A DNA stretch of 64,000 nt from Holothuria scabra. Taxonomy: Eukaryota > Echinodermata > Holothuroidea > Aspidochirotida > Holothuriidae. Each line of letters opens with the position of its first letter. The stretch's first letter is position 1. The translations under genes were made by a program, and so were the position numbers. Below, piece by piece: positions 37,867-50,735 of the stretch. The notes under the pieces were generated by a model. It did no database searches. It saw only the letters and a program-made list of their open reading frames with translations, and was not told where the DNA came from. Location of the stretch: NCBI GenBank assembly GCA_037179385.1, contig CM074179.1, positions 29,828,046 to 29,892,045 of the forward strand, in the 5' to 3' direction.

Positions 37867-38022
37867 GATGAATTGGCAATAGGGTGACATCGAAAGTCCC
37901 AACCATATCTCCCAACCTATAGGGCATGGGAAGGGCCTTTACCTGCAATCTGATGGATTGGCAATAGGGTAACATCGAAAGTCCCAACCTAAAGGGCATG
38001 GGAAGGGCCTTTTCCTGCAATC
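37867..38022. repeat. Two-copy tandem repeat (85 and about 71 bp)
   Basis: gatgaattggcaataggg at 37867 and gatggattggcaataggg at 37952 begin two units sharing acatcgaaagtcccaacc, agggcatgggaagggcctt and cctgcaatctg. The second unit lacks a 14-bp piece (around catatctcccaac) present in the first. Confidence 0.9.
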
Positions 38023-41000
38023 TGGGAGGTTTATTTTGCAAAAAGTTTATTTTCATGCTACCCCCCAAGCCAATGATTGCACACCGCTTAGATACTGGGA
38101 AAGTTGAACTCCAAACTGGTCATTTGCCACATAGGCATACAAGGCAGGAGGAGAGGGCAGACTGTCCCCAAATTTCTGCAAGATCTTAATTTGGGGTATG
38201 GGTCTAAAAAACATTGGGCAACCATTTGAGTCTTCAAATATCTGATATGTTTTTAATTCCACTCAAAGCTCCTATCGTACCTGAAGTCTTTCAAAAATGT
38301 GCCTGAAAAAACAAAAAACATCCTAGTCAAGGTACCATTTTCTCAAAAACTCAGATTGATTGTTCGGGCAGCCTATGAAAAACTCATTTCTCACCTATTT
38401 TTATAGTTTTGCACATCACTTTGCCCGAAATGTCAGTACATCCAAATTCCTTCAATTTACCCAATATTTCCTCAGTCTCCCATCATAGTCTTGCGCAAAC
38501 TAAACTTAGCCCGGAATGGTAGAATTTCGGCAAAGGTTGCCGAAAAAGTTCTTGGATGTTTTCAATTGCCAAATTACACGGATATACGGGAAGGTGTACA
38601 GGTGTATACAGAACCCAAAATTTGGGCCAAAGAAATCGATCAAATGCCATCTTTGATATATCATATTTTCTAAAGACAAACTACAGTATACTAAAAGTCA
38701 ACATTAAGCTAAGAGTCGGCTTATACCTGTAGTCGGTTATTTTCGAGGAGGCTGTGTGGTTAAGATTTTGCAGCTTTTTTCAATGGGAGCTATAAATTGT
38801 GCAAAACTTTTCGTTCTATACTTTTAACCTGCAGTGCTTTTCCCCCAACCGGGCAACGGTAAAAGTAGCCTTTTCTTCAGTTTTACACATGAATTAAGCG
38901 TGAGCAAATCTTCTCATAAATCTGCCTGAAAATTCTTCAAAAACATCTTGGAACATGACATATCGGTTTTCTCAAAAGGTGTTAGTCGTAAACTCATCCA
39001 TTGTAGGGAGTTCGGACAGCCATATTTACATTGTAATCAATTTAGTGGACCTTCAATCCGGGCAACAGGAGAAACAAATGGGAAGTTGTTCAGGCAGAAG
39101 GGTGGGGATAAATGGGAGTTTGAGGCCTAACGGGAGGATAATTGGGAAATATTTGCTTCACAGGCTGCTGTGATCTTTTCGAAAAATATGACGAAACAGA
39201 TTAACGGAACAATTTAGGCGTGTACATCATGCTACATTTTTGTACAAATTAGGAGTAATATTATTCATTGATAAAATAAAAATCAAAAAATTTCCAGCAC
39301 ATGGATTTAGTATGAAAAGAACCAAAATATAGCACGACTTTTCGAAGCCCTTAGAGACAGCAAATTTTCAAAGGAGAGGGGACACCACCGGACGGTGGTC
39401 AGTGGTAACTATATATAGGCTTGGCGCCCTTCCCCTCCTACATACATGCAAAATGGCCACCCCTGCCTTTTATTTTGTAATTTTCTAATCATTTTGCATT
39501 TTTCACATTTTTAATTGAAAGGAATATTTTTGCAGAAGAACGCTCGAAATAATGACTTCTTAGGTTCTACAGTATTTACAAGTCTGGGAAATTGCCATTT
39601 CTGACTATCTGAAGGGTCGGAATTTTTCAATTTTTTTTTTCGCTCCGTCCCAATCGATGGTAGCACTCCTTGTAGAAATTCGTTCGGGCAGATGATTGGC
39701 CATCAGCCTCCACCCTCCTCGCCTCACACGAAAAATCCGCCCTGCTACAAGCAGTATAACTCATTCTCTCCTATGTGTCGAAAAGCAAAGGCACTTATTG
39801 CCCGTGTACAGTAAGTGCCTCAAGATCATGTTGATCTGGTAAAATCCTCATTATCTCTACGTGTGCGGTTAAAACATAAGTGATGATTATATGAGGTATA
39901 TGGGCAGGATTATTTAAGGAAAACATGTAGTGTGAAAAAAGTTTTGCTGAAAACACACAGAGAGCCAAGTGGGATTGTTTATGGCACGTATTACCATTTT
40001 GAATGAAATATAAAGATGATGAAACATTGGTTTACTCACTTCTCTGTATGTGCAAGTTTGTCTTCATGCCATTGTTTGGGCAACTATTGTTTTTAATAGC
40101 ATATGAAAAGCCCTAATATATGTAAATGTTTATTATAATTATTAATTTTTTTGTTCCTTAAAATGGACAGATTATAATGTAACTGATGAATTTAATCACT
40201 ACAAAGGTGCACAAATCAAAAAAAAGGAAAAAAAAAAAGAAGACTTTCAGCCATTTACCGCACATCACAAAACAACTTGCAAAATTGCACCACTTCAAAC
40301 CCTTTCTTTTCTGTTTTTTGTTAAATCTTTAGGTACTGGTTTGATAGCAACACGGCTACATGGGAGATGCAGTATTTCATTTGATAAGCCGAATACTGTA
40401 CTGAATTTAGCTAAACTGAGAGTGACAAAGAAACTTGGGAAATCGAGTAGGCAGAGGAAGAAAATGACACAGAAGAGGAAACATGTCTACATGAGGATGA
40501 GGAAGAGGAGGAGGAGAAGGCAAAGGATTGAGAGGAAGAGGATGTGTGAAGTGAGGAGGAGAAAAAGGATGGTGATAATGCTAAGTACGGCTGTCTTTCT
40601 CTGTTAACTTCAATTCATATTTAAGGGATAAATGCCAGGGTCAGTAATCTTAAGTGTGATTTGAGACCGAGTATGATGTCTTTGCTCATGTCTTCGGCCA
40701 TGTCTGAGTAAACGGAGATGATAGCTGATGTCTGCTGCTTTTGTGCACGTAATCAGAGGTCTTAAATCTCATTTGAGACCGGACAGCCTGCATGTATCCC
40801 CATTCATAAACACTTTTGAATATATGCCTATAAAAAAAATTAAGATAAAAGTATTACTTCTCCGTATTTTTTGCCCATTATGACGTTACCACTAGGAGGA
40901 ACTTGCCATCATTGTTCAGATGAGCTTTTTAAACTACGGTGTATTGACAGATACTTATTCAAGCTGCATTGATTTGCTAGGCAAATTTTGCTTATTTTTT

Positions 41001-43539
41001 GAAAAAAAAAGTTACTATACAAGCAGGTGTACTTGTTGAAAGGAACCCCAAATAAAACTTATTCTCCTCGGCCAGATATCGAAGGTCAGTCTAGAACGTA
41101 ACTGGAGACACGTTTTGAATGGTTTTCAGCCAGTCAAATGCAGGAAATCAATAAAGGTGTTTTTGAGCTTTTGATTTGATATTGTCTAGAAAATAATAAA
41201 TATTGAATTTTTAGTTCATTTATCATGTCCAAGTTGGTAAGACATAATAAACTACCTGAGTCCCTGTTTTGTTGTATAGGCGTGAGCTGTTAGTTTCCTC
41301 TCATCAGCAGATTTTCGCTCATTTTTGTCGCCGTTCCCGTTCCGCAGAAAATTTACGATTCTGCATTCACCTCAACCCCACCCATGGTGGCCTGAGGTGG
41401 GCTGTGAGCCCGTGACCCCCTGCCAGTGAATTTCCTCCCTTTTTTGAAATGTCAGGCCCATGCCTGTGTATTCCTTGTCTTTGAATTGAGCATTAAATAT
41501 TGGCAAGGGTAGAAAAACTACACTGGACCCCAAGTTTATGGGTTCAGCCCACAGAATTACAATACGTAGAACTGGCACTGTGAGGTGAATTGGAGATTTG
41601 CGCTGCCCCCAGAATAGACAGCCTACGCTGTCGTTTTACATTAACAAGGGTACGCTGAAAAAAAAAGACTCCATAAAGTTGACTTCTTGTGAGATACTGG
41701 TACTGTAACAATTAAAAAACTTACTTTTCATCAAAAGATACGCAAAAATATTAAAAAATAAAACATTGAGTTGGTTCATGAAATTCCATTTTTTTCCAGA
41801 CCTGTCAAGTTTTCTTCACATACCCTGTACCTATGTCAAATGGTCAATCTTAGACAAACCCCATATCCTACAAACAAATGACTGTTTTATGTGTGAGTAC
41901 TTAACGGTTCAATTCGGTTTTCAAATATTGGTGACCAGACACTTTTTCAAATTGTGCACAAAACCGTTACAAGTCAGGACATTTCAAAATTCAAAATTTT
42001 AGCTTTTATCGTTACTATTGGATATGAAACCTTCTCTTAAAATGCTATCTATAAGCATTGTTATGTTGTAGTGACCATTTATCACTCTCTTTAAGTTATC
42101 AATATTAACTCAATGAGCCCCTTTAAAGAAAGAAATTAATTGGTGCAACAAATGCAGGAAAGAAAAACTAGTTTCGCGCGTGTACATATGTAGTCCTCAT
42201 GTACAGGATTGCCTGAAAGAGGCGTACGTACGTAGTCCGTATATGTAGGATCTACCACTTGTGTACAACGTTAGTGTTAAGATGTGTTTCTTCAATTCGC
42301 CTCAATACATATCATTGTCAGTTATTTCGAAGCCAGTTCTACATATTATAATTCTGTGGTTCATACCTATGTCTTGTATAGCTCCTTTTGCCAAGACTCA
42401 AGTTTCTTTTTGTATCTGGCAACATATGCAGTTACGAAAACTTTACAATGCAGTTTTGGTATTGTGTTCCAAACAGTGGGGCAAGGGAAGAGAGGGTGGG
42501 AGGGGTAGTTGTGAAAGATTTGACGGCATGTATAGATGCCGTCCAGGTCCCTCTACCATAATGAATGACCTGATGCCAATCCTGGCTCTGATGCACTGAT
42601 GGTGATATTTGTTATGTATTCTTCTCCAAGGTTATGGGTAAGGAAGATACGTTGGTCAGGGGGTTGCAGTGTCCTAGTACAAAAGAGTTGACCAGAATAT
42701 TTTAGCCTCACGAAGAAGCATGTTATTCATACACTTGAAAATTATGAAAGCTGGTTAAGAATATATCTTATATCATACATGTCATATTTTGCTTTGTGTA
42801 TTTATGTGTCATTTTTATCCTTGTGAACAGAAATATTACCATTGCATATGGATGCCACAGACTGTGCTGGACTTTATCCCCTCCTTTACAGTTCCAATTA
42901 ATAGCTATTGAAAAGTGACTATCACATTTTTTCGCCATATTCAAGGTGACTAGGCAGAATTCAACACAGCGGCATAACGATGAGTCGGGAGGCCGCCGTT
43001 TCCTAGGTCTAAAGCCCCCACCCCCCCCCCCTTCATGATGAGGTCTTACCAGGAAAGTGCAAGATCCAAGGAATTGTTAGAAACACACTTTGAACGTCAA
43101 GTTTAGGCCCGCCGTATTAGTGTGCGGACTAGTTTTGCAAAGTTTAGAGGTAAGCGTGAAGACCAGGAAGCCTACACCCTAGCCTATATTGTCTCATTCA
43201 GTCATGCATGAGCTTTTCTTTTCCAGTAACTGAGTCAATCCCCATCCAAAGAGGAACCTCCTTTCCCTGTGCATCAGCGAAGCGGAGGCCCCTTTTGGTC
43301 GGTGGGGAAGGGGGGGGGGGGCTGGCTCTGCAAGGTTCGAGCGCCCTATGAGTTACGCCACTGATTGAACATATGATAAAATACAACATTTTATGATTTA
43401 GAGTAGAACCCTCAAAAAGTTAAAGGATAATGAGTTCTCTCAGAAAAAAATATATTGTCTTTGGAAGTTTTCCTACAAAAGAAAAAGAAAGACCAAAACA
43501 GGCATGGGAGCATTATTGACCAATTTTTCCAAGAAGTCG
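38023..43539. other. No gene recognised
   Basis: A pair of diverged direct repeats lies at about 38280-38400 and 38900-39040 ('tgcctgaaaa', 'ttctcaaaa', 'gttcgg.cagcc'). A purine-rich (gagga)n tract at about 40440-40560 makes a spurious Lys/Arg-rich frame. A C11 run is at 43021-43031 and a G run at 43310-43321, beside 'gagttacgccactgattg' near 43346. No gene supported. Confidence 0.45.
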
Positions 43540-44130
43540 TTCACAAGAAAGCCCTCGAAAGCAAATACAAAAGTGATGCGGTAGAAATTCAGTTGCTATC
43601 TATGAAGGTTTGCACAAGAAAGCCCTCGAAAGCTAATGCAAAAGTGATGAGGTAGAAATTCAGTTGCTATCTATGAAGGTTTGCACAAGAAAGCCCTCAA
43701 AAGCAAATGCAAAAGTGATGCGGTAGAAATTCAGTTGCTATCTATGAAGGATTTCACAAGAAAGCCCTCGAATGCAAATTGCGGTAGAAGTTCAGTTGCT
43801 ATCTATGAAGGTTTGCACCAGAAAGCCTTCGAAAGCAAATGCAAAAGTGATGCGGTAGAAATTCAGTTGCTATCTATGAAGGTTTGCACAAGAAAGCCCT
43901 CAAAAGCAAATGCAAAAGTGATGCGGTAGAAATTCAGTTGCTATCTATGAAGGATTTCACAAGAAAGCCCTCGAATGCAAATTGCGGTAGAAGTTCAGTT
44001 GCTATCTATGAAGGTTTGCACCAGAAAGCCTTCGAAAGCAAATGCAAAAGTGATGCGGTAGAAATTCAGTTGCTATCTATGAAGGTTTGCACAAGAAAGC
44101 CCTCGAAAGCAAATACAAAAGTGAGGTGGT
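43540..44130 (+). repeat. Minisatellite, 71/61-bp units in a 203-bp higher-order pattern
   Basis: Units contain ttgctatctatgaagg, then tttgcacaagaaagccctcg, aaagcaaatgcaaaagtga, and tgcggtagaaattcag. The gtag anchor recurs at 43581, 43652, 43723, 43784, 43855 and on, giving spacings of 71, 71, 61 and 71. The short variant lacks about 10 bp (aaaagtgatg) and has 'gatttcac'. A block of 71+61+71 (203 bp) is itself repeated, so 43681-43883 and 43884-44086 are near identical. Frames are open through parts of the array only because the unit lacks stops. Confidence 0.95.
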
Positions 44131-45977
44131 AGATTTGATTATCTATTTGATATCTATTAATGTTTTAACAAGCCCTCGAAGGGATAAAAAGGTAATATGA
44201 GAAAGAAATGATAAATATTAATGTTTCATGTCAAAAAAGGAACATGTGAAAAAAGTAAATTTTCCAAACAAAATACCACAAAATCTGAATTTTGTTTTAG
44301 TGGCACAACCTTTGGCACTATTTCAAAACGCTGAAAGTAGTCAACATTAAGTGTTATTTGAATACCATTACTCCACTTCTCTCATTCATAATCTTACAAA
44401 TCAAAATTTTATTCAAGACAGCAACAACACGCTCTTAGCCTACTCATTCTAATAGCTTTTTCCATTTTTCTTTTAAATTATTATTGAAAAATAGATGATG
44501 TAAATCATTCCTAATTTTAAATACCACTAATGAGTCGTTTTTTAAAAAATGATACTTCCTTTTGCTCTTCTCAGAAGCTTGTTTTCAATTTGATGTTATT
44601 AAAGCTTAAATGCCATCATTTTTGTTTTTTAGGAAAAACAAACTACCTTTTTAAACAACCCAAATGTTACATTTTTCTTTTGAAATCATAACTGCCGGGC
44701 AATCTGTGGACAACTATGTTTTATTCATGCAAAAAAGAAGAAAAATATGTAGTGAGTTCCTCAAATCTTTTTTTCCTCTTTGTTTTTGATACTTTGGAAT
44801 GTAAATGAGTATCCTTTTTGTTACTGTTTGTTGCAATTTTGGGGAAAGTGCAATTTGCAATTATGTGAAAGTGTTTGCAAGGCTGTTATTCTCACTGCAG
44901 GTAAAACTTGCAACAGCCTACTGGTTGAGTGACATTTGTTTTCCTTAAAGAAAAATGTCTTTCTCAAAATTAGGACTTCAATATCACCAATAAGTTATGG
45001 AGCAAATACGTAGGAAAATGTGGCGTGCTGTATGAGGTTGGGGTAAATTGTGATTTCGACTCAGTCAAGGGAGGTGCCAGAAAGTCAGAATTGGGGGGGG
45101 GGGCTAAGGGCAAAACAAACCGTTGGGGAAAAAGTTTTCACACCCAGCACGAAATCAAGCCCAAGTTGATGGAGCCCGTTCTCACAGGTGGGGTCCAGGG
45201 GGAATTAACGCCCCCAGATGCTCTGATGTTTTGTCATATGTCTGAATGAAAAAAGTAAATGTCAAGAGAATTATATTACTCATTTTTAAGGCTAACACAA
45301 CTCCTTAGCTGACGTAACTTGGGCCAAAGGAAAAATTGGGGGAAAATCCCCCCTCCCCCCTAACGCCGCCACTGGAAGCAGTACTTAATCAAATTTAACC
45401 ATGGTCTCACAACTGTTTCTCAAACTATTACTTCTTTTGCAAATAATACTTGTATGATAACTCATTGTTGAGAAGACCAACAACAAACGTACCTCACAGC
45501 TGGGTCATGTTGAAGCAAAATAGTCAAAGTAGTTGTAACAGTTCTTGTAGTGATATGTGCATACTTTGTATATAGCTGCTTAGTTTAGCCCATCACGCAT
45601 ACACAGCAGTGATTGCAGAGACTCCGAGCTGTCCAAAGTAGGGTTCTCTGGTTATATTTCACTTAAATCCAGGTTAGGTTCAATCCTATAAGATGCAAGA
45701 AATGAGTGGTAACCTCTAACCTCCTAATGGATGCAATGACAGGTTATGGTAGCCCAGAGCTGGAGCATGCGACCCAGGCAGCCTCAAGGCATCAACTGCC
45801 ATATTATTAGTCATTGCAGGTGGTTTATTCTGTTTTGGCCTTGAAAAAAAGAAGTTTTCATGGCAGGAATTTATCGGATAAAATTAGCAGCTATTAACCA
45901 TGTCTTTGCAACTATCTGGTCTAACGGAGGCTACCATGTGTTTTTCTCAACCCGTCAACTCAACCGAAACACTATAT
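44131..45977. other. No gene recognised
   Basis: AT-rich, with a repeat fragment 'ccctaacgccgccactgg' near 45358 and a G run near 45098. No coding or RNA evidence. Confidence 0.45.
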
Positions 45978-46122
45978 ACAGGTTTGTACACAAAATAAGG
46001 CACGGAGAAACAAAAACTAGAACCAAAACAGAACTGGACCAAAACAAAATTGCGAACCATTCCCAAAACACCAATGAAAAAGTACAAATACAACTAAGTC
46101 AGACCAACACAGAGCAAAACTA
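45978..46122 (-). mobile_element. Old LINE 3'-end fragment
   Basis: Reading on the minus strand, CCGTGCCTTATTTTGTGTAC matches the LINE 3' hairpin pattern (GTGC, loop, GTAC). It is preceded by TTTGTTTCT and CCTTATTTTG-like wording seen in the D-type tail. The A-rich rest and both ends are poorly defined, and no TSD was found. It abuts the left arm of the palindrome at 46123. Confidence 0.45.
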
Positions 46123-46728
46123 ATCCTGAGGCAGACACTTCGCCATCCTTACCAAGGGCACCCAGGGAGGCTGAAACGATCAAAGTAGAGGACATTCAGC
46201 TCTCCTCGGACTCTGAGTCTTCTTCAGTTTCAGCAATGTCGGATGGCGGGGAGCCTGCCTCAGAGCGTCCTGCAAAGGAGCCACCTTCAAGGGAGGGGTG
46301 GTTTGATTTGTGTGAAGGGGAGGGGCCAGAGTCTAGTCTTAAGAGGTCAGCCTCTGAAGTCCCAGACCGATGGGTAGCAATGGGCAGTGTACATAGTTAT
46401 ATCCTGAAACACTTTATGTAATTGGGTTCGTAATTAAAGTGTTTCAGGATATAACTATGTACACTGCCCATTGCTACCCATCGGTCTGGGACTTCAGAGG
46501 CTGACCTCTTAAGACTAGACTCTGGCCCCTCCCCTTCACACAAATCAAACCACCCCTCCCTTGAAGGTGGCTCCTTTGCAGGAGGCTCTGAGGCAGGCCC
46601 CCCGTCATCCGACATTGCTGAAACTGAAGAAGACTCAGAGTCCGAGGAGAGCTGAATGTCCTCTACTTTCATCGTTTCAGCCTCCCTGGGTGCCCTTGGT
46701 AAGGATGGCGAAGTGTCTTCCTCAGGAT
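46123..46728. repeat. 294-bp-arm palindrome of LINE ORF1 sequence
   Basis: Left arm 46123-46416 is a nearly perfect inverted copy of right arm 46435-46728, with an 18-bp centre (46417-46434). The right arm is the C-terminal part of the minus-strand ORF1 of copy E; the left arm carries the same text on the plus strand. The arms differ by only a few bases (for example 'ggatggcgggga' against its partner), so the duplication is recent or maintained. The innermost 25 bp (tagttatatcctgaaacac) has no clear counterpart in other LINE copies. Confidence 0.93.
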
Positions 46729-47108
46729 CCCCAGAACCCCCCTCACACTGCTTGGAGGCAAGGAAGTCCCGTTCCACCTCATTTGCTGCCTCCTCCAATT
46801 CCTGAGAAGAATATTCTGGGCCTGCTTGCGAGGGTTCAGGTGCAGACTCCACATCAGCACTGGTACGAACAGAGTACGATGTAGGGCAGTCATTAAACAT
46901 ATGTCCCTCCTCCCCGCAGAGATTGCACCGTACCTCGTTGGGACACTCTGCCTTGCCGTGCCCCAACTGCAGGCATCTGCCACAGCGCCTATTGGGACAC
47001 GATTTGGCTTCGTGTCCCTCCTTCCCACACTTAAAACAAGTACGAGGCTGTCCCAGATAACGAATGTGGGCTTTGGACCCCCCTATGAACAGAAAGGACG
47101 GTATATCT

Positions 47109-47345
47109 GTGTGCTTTTTAAGTGCATTGAAACGGCACATACAAAACAAAAACAAAAAACTGAAACCGGATCGGGCAAAAACATAAACGCAAAACTATTT
47201 ACAGACTGCTAAATCAAACAGAAAATTATTTTTATTACAGTAATAAGCTATACATATTTACAAAACTATGTACAGAAAATTATACACAGATATTTACATA
47301 CTATTTACAAGCCCCTTACATACCCACCCTATTACAAATTGACCA
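47109..47345 (-). terminator. LINE 3'UTR and terminal hairpin of copy B
   Basis: Several TGTAAATA and TTATTACTGTAAT motifs are followed by the conserved ttttgcccgatccggtttc block and ttgtatgtgccgtttcaatg. The end is a 4-bp hairpin (GTGC, 9-nt loop, GCAC), TTAAAAA and GCACAC. The same order is kept in copies G, 7609-8064 and 58786-58963. The hairpin is the probable RT template-recognition site (inference by analogy with stem-loop LINEs such as eel UnaL2). Confidence 0.75.
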
Positions 47346-50300
47346 CCACACGCCCCCCCCCCCCTCACCGAAACGAGTGGACCCCATCGCCTACCGAACG
47401 CCGACCTTGGCAAACGAACGAAGTCGGACTCAACCCTCAGCCTCACCTCCGCCTTCACCGATGCCAGGACGACGTCCGCAGGCTTCCCCATCCCCCTAAA
47501 AACAACGTTACATCGGTCTCTCCATAAGGCCAGCTTTATGGAGGCCGAAGCAAAGGTAAGTATGCCCTGAATACTTGTATTGCATGGCGGGGGTGAAAGA
47601 CCATACAAAGCATAGTCCCGGCCGACCGCCCATGTGTTGCCCATCGTCAAGCGATCAGTCAGGACTTGGAACCATTCCCAAAGGAGGGCCACAAATTCAC
47701 ACTGCCAAAACACATGTGACACACTTTCCCACTTTGTGCATCCAGTGCGTGGGCAAATTCCATCTCCAAGACGCCACCGAAGACGCTTGAGATTAGTAAC
47801 AATCGCATCATGTGCGATTCGCCACAACAGGTCTCGCCTGCGGTAATCTAATGATCTGCTGTGGACCACACGCCACACTTCCGACCCTGAAGCATAGTGA
47901 TTGGATTGGACCTGGCCAACCAATTCTTCAAAAACAGCCTATTGCACTTAACTGCGAAACGTCCCCAACTCTAGATATAATTAGGAGCGTTTCTCTCATT
48001 TGACTGTATGCTTGCGAGGGCCTCCAGCTGTGGGGTTCACTGTTACTAAACAGGGAGGGAAAGAACCGACGGAATGATAATCCCCCCCAATAACGGACAA
48101 AATAGGCAAAAGGCATTCTGCTGTCTACAGCACTATAAACACACTTGGTCAGGAGAAAACGGAGTTTGGAAGGAAAATGCACAAGGCCCAACCCACCACG
48201 CCTAACATCCTGATATACCATCCCTCTTCTTACGAGCTCCGTCTTCCCTGACCATAAAAACCTAAACACAGCCCTCTCGAGACGCAACAGGACACCCTTT
48301 GGAGCAGCCAGAACGGTGCCTGGATACCACAAAAGGGGATAAATAAAACGATTGATAACTGTCACCTTTCCGAACAGGCTAATGTGGCGCTCGCCGAAGT
48401 CCTTCAACCTAGCTTCCACCAGGTCCACTTTCTCATTCCAGGTAAGTAACTCGGTTTGCCGATAACCAAACCATATGCCGTTTATCCTTATGGCGTCGTC
48501 TACCCATGATGCAGCGAAGGGCAGTCTTCTTGACCGCCACTTACCTAGGCGAAGTCCTTTGGTCTTATTGGGATTCAGTCTGGCACCTGTGGCTCTTTGA
48601 AACTTAGACAACGTGCCACTAAGGGCCTTGAAGGAAGCTAGGTCGGAGACTACGCATGTGACGTCATCGGCATACTGAAGGCACTTAACTTCAACACCAC
48701 CGGGAATGTGAAATGGTTGAAACAAAGGCTCTACTTGAAAGGCTCTTGCTATTGATTCACTAAACAATACGTAGAGTAAAGGTGATAGGGGGCACCCCTG
48801 CCGTACGCCACGTTGGACGCTGAAGGGGTCTGACGGTAGGCCATTAACGATAACCCGACTATTTACACTATTGTACAATAAGGAGGTCCATTTAACAAAA
48901 ACTGGATTCAAACAAAACTTCTTTAAAATTTTAAACAGGAATCCATGATCAACCATGTCGAAGGCCTTCTCCTGATCGAGGGAGACAAGGGCACATGGAA
49001 GATCACGGTCCATCACGTATTCAACTAAGTCCCGCACCACCCAGAGGTTCTGCTGAATACTGTGTCCCCGCACCGCACAGGTCTGAAAGGACCCTACAAG
49101 ATCTGGCATAACTGTGCCTAGCCTGTTGCAAAGGGCTTTCGCCAGAATCTTGTAATCTACATTTAACAAGGTGATTGGCCGTTTGTTTTTCGGTTCGAGG
49201 GGGTCTCCTGACTTAGGCAGCAAAGTTATTATGCCTGTGCGCTGCGAGTGGCTCAATGAGCCAGCAAGGAAGCCAGAGACGAATACGTCACGGATATCAT
49301 GTGCTACGGTACCCCAGAAGCGTTTATAGAATTCTACTGGAATACCGTCGGACCCAGGTGCCTTTCCGCCTTTCATCTTCGCCACTGCCTTCCAGAGCTC
49401 GTCAACAGTCAAAGGGGAGCCAAGTTCATCATTCTGATGTTTAGAGGGGGTTTTGTCAATATTATCTAATAGGGACTTTTGAAGGTCTTCATCGACATCT
49501 GCCTGGGTATACAGCTGCTCATAAAAGTTTTTATACAGTTCTACAATGTCGAGAGGGTCCTTATGTACCACACCGTGGGCGTCACGGACAGCTTTTATAC
49601 TGCGATCGATGGCATTCTTTGTGACGTCCCGGTAGAACTTAATGGTTGGTTTCTCCTCCTCCTCCACACAATGCACACGAGCACGAACCCGGGCCCCGTG
49701 TAGTTTTCCATCAAGGTACTGTTGGATTGCATGGAGTGCGGAGTGGTCCCCGTTCCTCTCCCTAGAGCAAAGTGAAAGGAACTCCTCCCTTCTTCGACGA
49801 GCTCTTGCTACACAATATTCCACTGTAAACTGTTTGATGCGGGTCTTTACATCATCCCACCACTCCAAATCTGTTGAAAAGGCCGGCCTCAAAGTTCGCC
49901 ACCCTTCGTATCTGGCCTTAAAATCTTTGCTATATTCAGCCTCCGTTAGAATATCTGTGTTCATTTTCCAGAACCCCCTCCCTACTGGCCATGACTCTGG
50001 GGGTCTGAATGAGACAGTAACTGCATCATGGTCCGAAATTGGACATGCCACAACTTTGCAATCACTTGGTGACAGAGCCGTTGGAGCGTACACCCTGTCC
50101 AACCTTGAGGCGTCCGTGCCATCAGGGCGGTGCCAAGCGAACACGGACAAGCCAGGATGCTGCACTCTCCAAACGTCAACCATATCGTGATTCTTTGTGA
50201 ACATGTCCAACTCCACCATACCGACACTACAGCTTGAAGATGTGAAGGTGGACATTCGATCAAACCGTGTGTCAGGGACACAGTTGAAGTCTCCAGATAG

Positions 50301-50717
50301 GATACAAGGGGCACAGCCAGGAACGAAGGATGGCAGGGTAGCAAAAAAATTCCTTCTGTCTGTAGGTTGGTTGGGGGCATAAACGTTACATAAGAAGAAG
50401 TTCCCGCAAGGATGTTTGATGGTAATGCATACCAACCGGCCCTCATGATCATGATCAACCTTTCCGACCAGGGAAGTCCATCTTGGAGAAACTAAAATGA
50501 CAGATCCACAGGAAGATGCGGAACCAATGGAAGCGTACAAACCCCCAACCCATTCGTAGGACCAGGTGTAGGCATCGTCCTCATTAACAATGTGAGTCTC
50601 TTGGAGGAAAACGAAGTCCACACCCAGTGACTTACAAAATTGGAATATTCTGGACCGCTTCCGACTGTCTCTCATGCCGTTTACATTCAGGGTCATGAGG
50701 GACAGGGGACCATTCAT
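47294..50717 (-). pseudogene. LINE ORF2 of copy B: AP endonuclease-reverse transcriptase, nearly intact
   Basis: The first about 928 codons are open from ATG 50717. Endonuclease: N11 in LNVNG, E40 in LQETH, NVYAPN 111-116, GDFN 142-145, SRLDRVY 204-210, SDHDAV 228-233; all catalytic residues are present. RT: KMKGGKAPGSDG from about 447, PITLLNVDYKILAK from 513, SLDQEKAFD (catalytic D) 578-586, RQGCPLSPLLYVL 638-650, YADD 681-684, then the Tx1-type WFGY and RRGGLGLVHFPSK regions. Near 47925 a net 11-bp deletion relative to copy D shifts the frame. The C-terminal 209 codons (H/C-rich CPRTGCTKWESVSHVFWQC, then LALWRDRCNVVF) follow in another frame. A G-run slip near 47352 replaces the normal end with extra residues. 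The motif set is Tx1/L1-like. Confidence 0.93.
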
Positions 50718-50735
50718 GAAATGTGGAGTGTGAAA

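Noticed and set aside
40341..40607. Lys/Arg-rich open frame resembling a nuclear protein
   Set aside because: It is a translation of a purine-rich (gaggaa)n tract; there is no conserved domain and no splice context.
43540..44130. CRISPR-like array
   Set aside because: Units are contiguous with no unique spacers; it is a minisatellite in a eukaryotic context.
43455..44132. Repetitive protein encoded by the minisatellite
   Set aside because: Frames stop and restart within the array and depend on unit length variation; no start, signal or flanking exon supports coding.
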